From Gnetum montanum (lineage: Eukaryota; Streptophyta; Gnetopsida; Gnetales; Gnetaceae): a DNA stretch of 64,000 nt. Under the pieces are notes generated by a model, which saw only the letters and a list, made by a program, of their open reading frames with translations, ran no database searches and had not been told where the DNA came from. The position numbers and the translations under genes are program-made. Below, in pieces: positions 57,721 to 64,000 of the stretch; positions within the stretch are counted from its first letter, which is position 1, and every line of letters begins with the position of its first letter. Where the stretch lies: the NCBI GenBank assembly GCA_015680685.1, contig MNCI01001898.1, positions 229,687 through 293,686 on the forward strand. Direction: 5' to 3'.

Positions 57721-58530
57721 TAGTTTAGTTGAAGCAAAGCCTCCTTTAGGAAGTTTCGGGGGCCACCTTGGCCTAGCTGGTAATATGCCCAAATGTCCTC
57801 AACCAATGGTCTCAACCATGGCTTAGATAACCAGGTGGCCTTAAAATGGAAGGATCGTGGGGCCCGAGGCTTTTTCGGCCCGAGCGAACAAACCAGGGAG
57901 TAATGATCTGAGGCAACTTTTTCTTGCCTCGAAACATGCACAGTAGAATGGAGGAGGAGGTCGGAGCTGATGCATACCTGATCAATTTGAGAGAGGACGT
58001 GGTCCGGGCCTTTCCTCCAATTGCTCCATGTGAACTGGTAGTTGTCAATAGGTAGGTCCACCAGGGAGTGGACCAATAGAAAATCTTGAAACTCTTGAGT
58101 GCCCGGGGGCCAACCCCCCAGACTTCTCCCACGAGTATAGGCATTGGTTGAAGTTCCCCACAACCATCCATGATTGGTGGTCTAGCACTAGTGCCACCAC
58201 ACGGTTCATCTCTTACAACCGCTGCTCCGAATTCTAAGCCTCGTAGAAGTTGGTCAACCAAATCCCCTGGGAGGGGATCTGGATGGTCATGGCCCATTGT
58301 GATGTATCCACAAGCATCATGGCATAGTGAGCCAAAATAGCAAGGCCACTTGCCCAACCTAAGCAGGGGTGCACGTGGGTATTCTAGCCCTCCCATTGGA
58401 GAAGGTGTGATTCCATCTCTTACAATTTGGTCTCTTGGAGACAAACAATGTCACAATCTTCATCCCAGACAATTCTGTGTAGGGTATTTCTTTTATAGGG
58501 GGTACCCTGCCCCCTACAGTTTCAGCTGAA
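57721..58530 (-). pseudogene. LINE endonuclease (APE type)
   Basis: It starts near 58530 with MKIVTL-like text in a broken frame, then MDGCGELQ or GWLWGTSTNAYTRG (58130-58175), FSWSNWRKGPDHVLSQIDQV-type text (57965-58035) and EKVASDHYSLVC. The SDH motif (57903-57911), which holds the last catalytic residues of these endonucleases, is intact. Arrangement and spacing fit plant L1 elements. The first third has several frameshifts. Confidence 0.7.
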
Positions 58531-58799
58531 AATCTTCATGTGTGTCCGAAGGTGCGACGCTGGTAGACCTCCTAGAGGATCTGCTGCAGTTCCAAATCAA
58601 TATTCTGTTGAGCTTGTCTACCCCTAGATCAACTCTCACTCGGTTGTCTAGGTCGGCTCTCCCCATCCCGCACCATGGGGCTACACCTGGAGTCCTCGGG
58701 CGCGAGTTCCTTCTCCTGCAATCGATGGGTCCTGGTGCTCCCCCTAACCACATTCACCCATTCGCCCAGGTGGGGGAGCTCTATCCCAAGCCCCGTGGG

Positions 58800-59150
58800 G
58801 TTGACAGATAATGGAGACGGGGGGGTTCAGGGGGGGTCAGCGGTGGTGGTGTGGGTTGGTTGTGGGGGGGACGAAGGACCATCGCAGTGGGGAAAGGCTT
58901 GGTGGAGGGGGGGTGGGGGGTGGGGGGTGTGGCTTGTATTGGATGGGGGGCTTGTGGGGGAGCATCGGAGGAGAAGAGGGGAAGGGTTTGTATGGGGACG
59001 GGGGGCGGTAGTGGGGAGGTGGCTTGCAATCGAGGGGACTGTGTGAGGGGGGGCAAGAGAGGGAGGCAAGGGGGGTTTCTTGGGGGTGCTTTGGGGGGGT
59101 AGTTGGTAGGATGATGGGTGGGTCAATGGGTGCAGTCGTCCCTTATGACC
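58800..59150 (+). repeat. G-rich tract opposite the LINE linker
   Basis: On the + strand there are many runs of five to eight G, best at 58905-58927 (G-runs separated by single T). On the LINE sense strand it codes for, or has decayed from, a Pro-rich linker between ORF1 and endonuclease (PPSTKPFPTAM...). G-quadruplex formation is plausible. Confidence 0.6.
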
Positions 59151-59159
59151 CATTGTGAC

Positions 59160-60062
59160 CTAGACACCACCCTTGAACAGCTTCTTGGCTTGGTCTCGTG
59201 GCCGTAGTGGCCACGTCCTCTGAATTTGACAGTCCTCCTCCTGGTGTCTGGGCTTCCCACAACACACATAGCCATTGGTCTTGCCTTCTTGGGTCGTCAT
59301 TCTATGTTTAAGGCCTAGCTCAACTTCCAGGTTCTCAAACTCAACTTGAAGGCTTTCCTTCCCACCAGGGACTTCCAACACAACTTCCCAGATGAGGTCC
59401 TTGTCCAATAGTCTACGCCAGACGCAGAAGCGGGCGAACCCCATCCACTCCATAGATTGTGTAACACAATCGAAGGCAATGAAGTCTCCAAAGAACCCCA
59501 CGATTTTCTTTAGGAACTCCAAGTTCCATAGTTCCCATAGGATCCCGGAGACCCGCATCAATACCGGGGCCCAGGCAAACAGGTCGAGCTCACGATGGGC
59601 CTTAGGGCACCATGGGGTCAAAGCTAGCCCTTAAGCCCCATAAAACCACAAGCCTCCAAGCAGCACCAAGTCTCTAGCTTGTTGAGATGGGAATATGAAC
59701 AGGATTAGGTCCTCGGATAAACTCTGAACACCCACCAATCCAACCTTCCATTGCTCTTGTTCCCATCGGCAAATTAAGTCCAGCCGCGGGCGGGCACCCC
59801 GAGAGACAAAGTGACCAATGAGATTCTGTTGCATGGTTCAGACTCCCTCTAGCAGGGGCTTGTTAATCTGGAGGAGTAGGGTATGGTCAGCCTGGGAGGT
59901 GGCCTCAATGTTTCCACCAAGCGCATGCCTCCCATCTTCCCTATGGGCCATCCCATCACATTTACCTGTTCCCCCATTCGTCTGAACCTCCATCCCTCCA
60001 TTCCTCTGACCCTCATCGCCTTTGCCCTCTGGTGCTTCAATGGTTACCTTTTGTTCCTGCAT
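59160..60062 (-). pseudogene. LINE ORF1-like protein (DUF4283-like plus zinc knuckle)
   Basis: A Met at 60062 opens a hydrophilic N-terminus. After a stop at 59838, GHFVSRGARPRLDLICRWEQ and SLSEDLILFIFPSQQARDLV (59631-59834) follow. The frame at 59160-59621 then holds FAWAPVLMRVSGILWELWN, FFGDFIAFD and GYVCCGKPRHQEEDCQ. The knuckle lacks its first Cys (Tyr instead). The family binds element RNA. Two stops between the pieces make this a pseudogene. Confidence 0.7.
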
Positions 60063-60100
60063 TTTGATTCCTGCCTACGAATTCTCCTGCGGGTGCTCCT

Positions 60101-60399
60101 ACGGCTTTCCCTGTTGCTTCTCACACTCCATCTTTTTCTATTTGGCCATCCACTAAATTTTTCAGCTCTATACCTTAGGGACTTACTTCACTTTTAGCAT
60201 TCTTTTCAACTCACCATGTTAGGGTGATTACGATCAAAGCTTTGTAAACTAAGGAGGGCTAAGGTTGAACAATCTCAAGTCTCCATTTGTGGATCTTTGT
60301 GAAAATCACTAGTTCTTAAGGAGGACAAAGGAGGAGAGCTTAGATCTCTTAATTCAAAATCGGCTTTGAAAAGATCTCCACCTAGAAGTAGATTAGGAG
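60101..60399. other. 5' flank of LINE, nothing recognised
   Basis: Composition returns to AT-rich near 60200. No domain is visible and no repeat boundary could be fixed. Confidence 0.35.
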
Positions 60400-61290
60400 G
60401 CAAGTAGTCATGTTCTTGATCTTTTTGGGTCAAGCACATGCATAGTAGGTAACTGAATAAGTGCTAGAAGAGCTAGCAAAAGATGAAGATGTTGAGCCTA
60501 ATAACATCCAAAAAGGCATGGGTGCATACAATTTTTAGTAGTAATCAATTTACAAAGAAAAGAACTATCATCCATTCTTGAAGCTTAATCATTCTGAGCT
60601 CAAGGAGTCACTGTAGCAGAAGAGCTTCTATGAGTACATTACCTAGTCCTTCCCTTGGTACCAACATGAGGTAGAAGAATTCTACCAAAAGCTTACAGCA
60701 GATGGTGCCATGACTTTTGTTGAAGAGATGTTTATGTCTATTTCTACATGGTCAATCTCTAGGGCTACAGGATTTTCAAATGAGCTATTAAATAACTATT
60801 GGCCATGAACTTACAAGACTAAGCCCAAGCTGAGGTCAAAGATCATATTCGTGGCCTTAGACATGGACAAAGTAGAGGTGCAGATGTCCAAACTTCCCTT
60901 GATTCAAAATGCCATGTACAAAATTATCACACAACTTTTTTTCCCCAAAAAATGATCATTGGGTATCCTCACTTGGGGACCAAAAGTTATGGTAATGATG
61001 AAGGAAAAGTGTATCATCAACATCTCATTTTTTTCTCTCTAAGGCCCTAGTTTAGAAGATCAAGGATGTGACTAGAGATAAGAGGGAGATCTATGCCTTT
61101 TAAGGTTAATTTGAAAACTCTATGAACCAACAAGCATAGTCAATCTTGTAGGAAGATACCCCTTAATTATGGGAATGACAAACTAGAAAAATGTAATGAT
61201 AATGGCTTCAAGGCCATGTCCAAAGGTTGTTGGGGTTGTACCTAATTTAGAGGATGATATGCCTTCTACAAAGGTGTTTTGTATTTTTTC
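60400..61290 (+). pseudogene. Unrecognised coding remnant
   Basis: One frame can be followed with a few stops: EELAKDEDVEPNNIQKGMGA, FYEYITxSFPWYQHEVEEFY, TADGAMTFVEEMFMSISTWS, FVALDMDKVEVQMSKLPLIQ, and VVPNLEDDMPSTKVF at the end. The amino-acid order is protein-like and helical, with a phrase (VEEFYQKL...S.S..ISRATGF) faintly like the plant-transposon-protein domain, but I would not assign it. It is probably a retroelement gag-like or 3' ORF relic. Confidence 0.35.
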
Positions 61291-61921
61291 TTTAGATGAG
61301 CTCCACTAGTGCCAAACAAGGATACCATCCGTGCCTCAAGCATCTTAGCATACATAGATGTAATGACCTAGTAGATATGTCTCTCAACCTCTTGGTTTCA
61401 ACATTAAGCATAGCTAGGAACCCCTTCTTCATGATGATTTTTAACTTGTTATGCATGGTGAAGGTGAAGGATAGGCTACCACAATTAATATTGAGGGTTT
61501 GCAAGACCTTGACAGTAATTTCTTAGACATAATAAGAGCCATTATGGGTAGTAAAGCTATAAGGAAGGATCTCTTCTAGTTTCCTTCCTCTTGATAGATG
61601 ATCCACCTATGGTCCATTATGATGCTTCTATTTAGCCACAAACTTAAGTTCCTTTATGAAGTATCTCCTCTTTACATTGATCGAGGCACAACATGCACAA
61701 TGTCCAACATGTGGCAAAAGTGTTGTTGAGGAATATAGATAGTATGATGGAGACTGAACTCATTAAGGTACAAGCTAAGTTTAAAACTATATATGTTGAT
61801 AGAACTTTTTATCTAAGGGATTTCTAGAGAAGTTAATGAATTGTGGTTTGCCAGGTGCTGATATCGGACCCTTGTTAACCAAGTGCTGATATCGGAGCCC
61901 TGTTATCGAAGCCTTGTTATT
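61291..61921. other. Spacer with short repeated words
   Basis: No coding is supported. At 61850-61980 the words 'gatatcgga(c/g)cc' and 'tgttatcg' recur, like the U3 palindrome arrays of this LTR family, so an older LTR piece may lie here. Confidence 0.35.
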
Positions 61922-62077
61922 TGATGAGTCCCAATATTAGACCCCTATTATCGGACCCCCGATATCAGGGCTGCGTTAACTAGGTTGCGTGCCCCGTATA
62001 CGTGGCTGGGTTGACACGGCCCTGTCGACACATCCACCCATGCTTCAACACGGCCCTGTTTACGCAAAGTCTATTTT

Positions 62078-62144
62078 TAGCTATAAATAAGTGCGCACCT
62101 GCTGCACTTAGGCATCTTTCGAGTAGTTGTAGCAAAGCCCTGGC
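62078..62144 (+). repeat. LTR TATA/R segment, copy 1 in element D
   Basis: tagctataaataagtg...gtagttgtagcaaagcc. It is repeated at 62364-62430 with a few differences, 286 bases downstream. Confidence 0.8.
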
Positions 62145-62363
62145 AGTTTGTTTCCATAGGAGTTAGATTATTTTCCCAAGTGCATGCCCACGGTGCGATG
62201 CTTGTAATTGTACGGCACCTTTATTCGAGTGTGACATACTTGGACATGCACATGACTGGAAATAAAGATCGAGATTACTTCATCATTGCAGCATTCACTT
62301 AGTTTTAATTGTTTAATTGTTATTGTTAATTATCATTGTTATTTATTGTTTTCATAGTTATTT

Positions 62364-62430
62364 TAGCTATAAATAAGTGTACACCTACTGCACTTAGGCA
62401 TCTTTTGAGTAGTTGTAGCGAAGCCATTTA
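62364..62430 (+). repeat. LTR TATA/R segment, copy 2, fused to the 3' ORF
   Basis: tagctataaataagtg...gtagttgtagcgaagcc, followed immediately by coding similar to B 42800 (LAKENRTLSMEEV against LAVENRNLSMEEV). Confidence 0.8.
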
Positions 62431-63243
62431 GCCAAAGAGAATCGAACCCTATCAATGGAGGAGGTACATGCCATTTGTCAAAAGTCAGCTATTGAGATAA
62501 GCATGTGGCAAAATGAGGCTAAACGACATGAAAAGCTGAAGGAGCACTTCTGAGATCAGGTGGGAATGTACAAGCAGATCCTTGAGAAGGAGATCCATAT
62601 TGCCAAGGCCCACACCAATGCTATCAGTGCTCAAGACACTGACTGGCGGTCCATATTGGACACATATGCCTTCGCCCACCAAGCGGAAGTTAAGAACTAG
62701 GACCTGTAGATTCAGGGTTTGATAGAATACATGGAGTTGGCAAATCTGAGACATGCCAATCTTGCCATGTTAATAGCAGGATGCCTGAGGATAGAGCTCG
62801 AGCAGCAGGTAGCAACCACCCACATCAAATTCAAAGCAAAATTTGCAGAACGCAAGAAGCTGTTCGAGAAACTGGAAGTTGCAAATTCTGAACTTGAGGT
62901 GGTGAAAGCCAGCTACCAAGGACAGAAAGGTGTCGCAATAGACTTGGCTCAACAGCTAGCAGATTTTCAAGAGTACAAGGATAAAGCCAGAGCCTATGAG
63001 GAGGAACGACGGGTGTTCACGGCTTGGTATGTTAAGGCCAATCAAATGTTTCCACAACTACCCTGTCCGTGGGAAGTGTCGACTTCGTCAAACATTGGAA
63101 CATTAGCATGGACGGAACAAGACCCTAGGACCGAAGAAGAGAAGCTCCAGGCCATACTTCAACGTCATCAAGCCTCAAAACCTGGAGCACAAGACAAAGG
63201 GAAAGCACTAATGGAGGAGCCACCGCCACCTGGAACTACATGA
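62431..63243 (+). pseudogene. Element D 3' ORF, C-terminal part, well preserved
   Basis: The frame opens within the coiled coil (LAKENRTLSMEEVHAICQKS). It has two or three stops up to 62709 and is then fully open from 62719 to the TGA at 63241-63243. The 174-residue open part has YMELANLRHANLAMLIAGC, a long charged helix, then MFPQLPCPWEVSTSSNIGTL and AWTEQDPRTEEEKLQAILQ, ending MEEPPPPGTT. B and E share the P-C-P-W tail and terminal proline run. Function is unknown. Confidence 0.65.
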
Positions 63244-63400
63244 GTTCCACCCATTTTTGTAGATATAGAACATCATTTGTGTTGTGTCTTCATTTTGTTT
63301 TCATTCCACACTGTGGCATAATCTCATTTCTTCCCATCTAATAATCCCATACCTATCCACTATGTAATCATGATAACTCAAGGACGAGTTCTCATTCAGT

Positions 63401-63410
63401 CATGGGGGTA
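63401..63410 (+). promoter_or_regulatory. Element D polypurine tract
   Basis: catgggggta directly precedes the LTR. Confidence 0.85.
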
Positions 63411-64000
63411 TGATGAGTCGTCATTTGGGGCGACCACGATATCGCATACCCGATATCATGGCCTATCGCAATGTCTATAAATAAGAGGCATCTTTCCCAG
63501 TTTTAGCCACTTAGATTTAGACCCTTAGCTAGACTCTTGTAGTTTTATCATTCCAGAGTTAGAATATTTTCCAGTGTATGCCCGCAGTGTGGTGGTTGTA
63601 ATTGTACAGCATCCTTTATTCGAGTGTGACGTACTTGGACATGCACATGACCAACAATAAAGATCGAGATTACTTCATCATTGCAGCATTCACTTAGATT
63701 AATCATTTAATTAATTATTATTTACTACTTTCCTAGTTAATCTCTCTCACCCTTAACTCATGTTAAAACACATAATGAGTATGACTTGATTACGAGCACT
63801 TAAGTGTGACTACTTGGTAACCCAGTACCATACCTAGGATCTGCGCTTGATAATCCCAGTGGTAGTCATGCACGAAGTCCAAGGTGTGTACGGATAATCA
63901 AGGAATGGATGCTCATCGCACTTAGGCTAGATTAGATTCTCTTACCCTTTCTCTCTTAGCTTAGATAATATTACTTTCCATTGCCTTCAGGAGTAGCATT
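63411..64000 (+). repeat. Element D 3' LTR, incomplete
   Basis: TGATGAGTCGTC start, gatatcgca/cgatatcat palindromes in U3, TATA at 63475-63483, AATAAA near 63656. The terminal CTCATCA lies beyond the window. Confidence 0.8.

Larger units (their letters stand above)
55407..60100 (-). mobile_element. L1-type LINE, decayed
   Basis: Read from right to left: ORF1-like protein with DUF4283-type domain and zinc knuckle (60062-59160), Pro-rich/C-rich linker (59150-58800), endonuclease (58530-57720), reverse transcriptase (57720-55900), zf-RVT (55790-55586) and a C-terminal WATLLLWVVWKVRNLTVF (55560-55500). It is GC-rich, unlike its neighbours. No poly(A) tail or target duplication was seen, because the 3' end runs directly into another coding remnant. 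Confidence 0.85.
61922..64000 (+). mobile_element. Element D: rearranged LTR retrotransposon, running off the window
   Basis: An LTR start (TGATGAG at 61922) with TATA at 62081 continues to about 62360. A second copy of the TATA/R region follows (62364-62430) and joins directly to the middle of a 3' ORF (62431-63243). Then come the polypurine tract and a 3' LTR from 63411 past the end of the window. Gag and pol are absent. It belongs to the A/B/C/E family but has clearly been rearranged by deletion or recombination. Confidence 0.7.

Noticed and set aside
58675-59153. Several overlapping Gly- or Pro-rich frames on both strands
   Set aside because: They are by-products of the G-rich tract. Only the minus-strand linker of the LINE is meaningful.

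Overview
This window looks like intergenic DNA of a land plant with a very large, repeat-rich nuclear genome. The main evidence is Ty3/gypsy LTR retrotransposons with a tRNA-Asp type primer site and Athila-like pol, a plant-type L1 LINE (DUF4283-like ORF1, zf-RVT tail), nested insertions, long AT-rich decayed spacers and an assembly gap. A gymnosperm is a reasonable guess, but nothing here proves it. I found no intact host gene, tRNA, rRNA or CRISPR array. Almost every coding region carries stops, frameshifts or lost catalytic residues.

Layout. 1-2739: AT-rich DNA with one striking 56-bp inverted repeat pair. 2740-3621 and 10937-12783: a decayed multi-exon gene of unknown function, split by LTR element A (3622-10936). 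13700-17199 (minus): gag-protease remnant of element G, with a leader running to 18104. 18105-26379: element C, whose 5' LTR holds a 1.2-kb solo LTR of a different family and whose interior holds a 752-base gap. 27130-31204: 3' part of element E. 31205-31645 plus 45198-52020 (minus): element F, split by the 13.5-kb element B (31646-45197). 52868-53552: a short lysine-rich fragment, possibly of a TPX2/WVD2-like host protein. 53760-55440 (minus): a GC-rich remnant with a plant-transposon-protein-like domain and coiled coil, joined directly to a LINE (55407-60100, minus). 60400-61280: unrecognised coding remnant. 61922-64000: rearranged element D, running off the window.

Elements A, B, C, D and E form one superfamily. 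The LTRs start TGATGA(G) and end CTCATCA. The polypurine tract reads catgggggta or close to it. The primer site, where present, matches tRNA-Asp. Gag starts MSSSH or MSFSH and carries a variant zinc knuckle. A further ORF lies between pol and the 3' LTR, with a domain resembling the 'putative plant transposon protein' family, a long coiled coil and a conserved Pro-Cys-Pro-Trp tail. B retains all pol domains, although broken. A lacks pol, and C has no room for it unless the gap is badly mis-sized, so these look like non-autonomous derivatives.

The most interesting signals are: a 55-nt hairpin downstream of pol whose outer stem differs in A, B and C yet stays paired; LTR-promoter-like segments placed internally before the 3' ORF in A and B, each resembling that element's own U3; and element F, where an extra RNase H domain lies between protease and reverse transcriptase.
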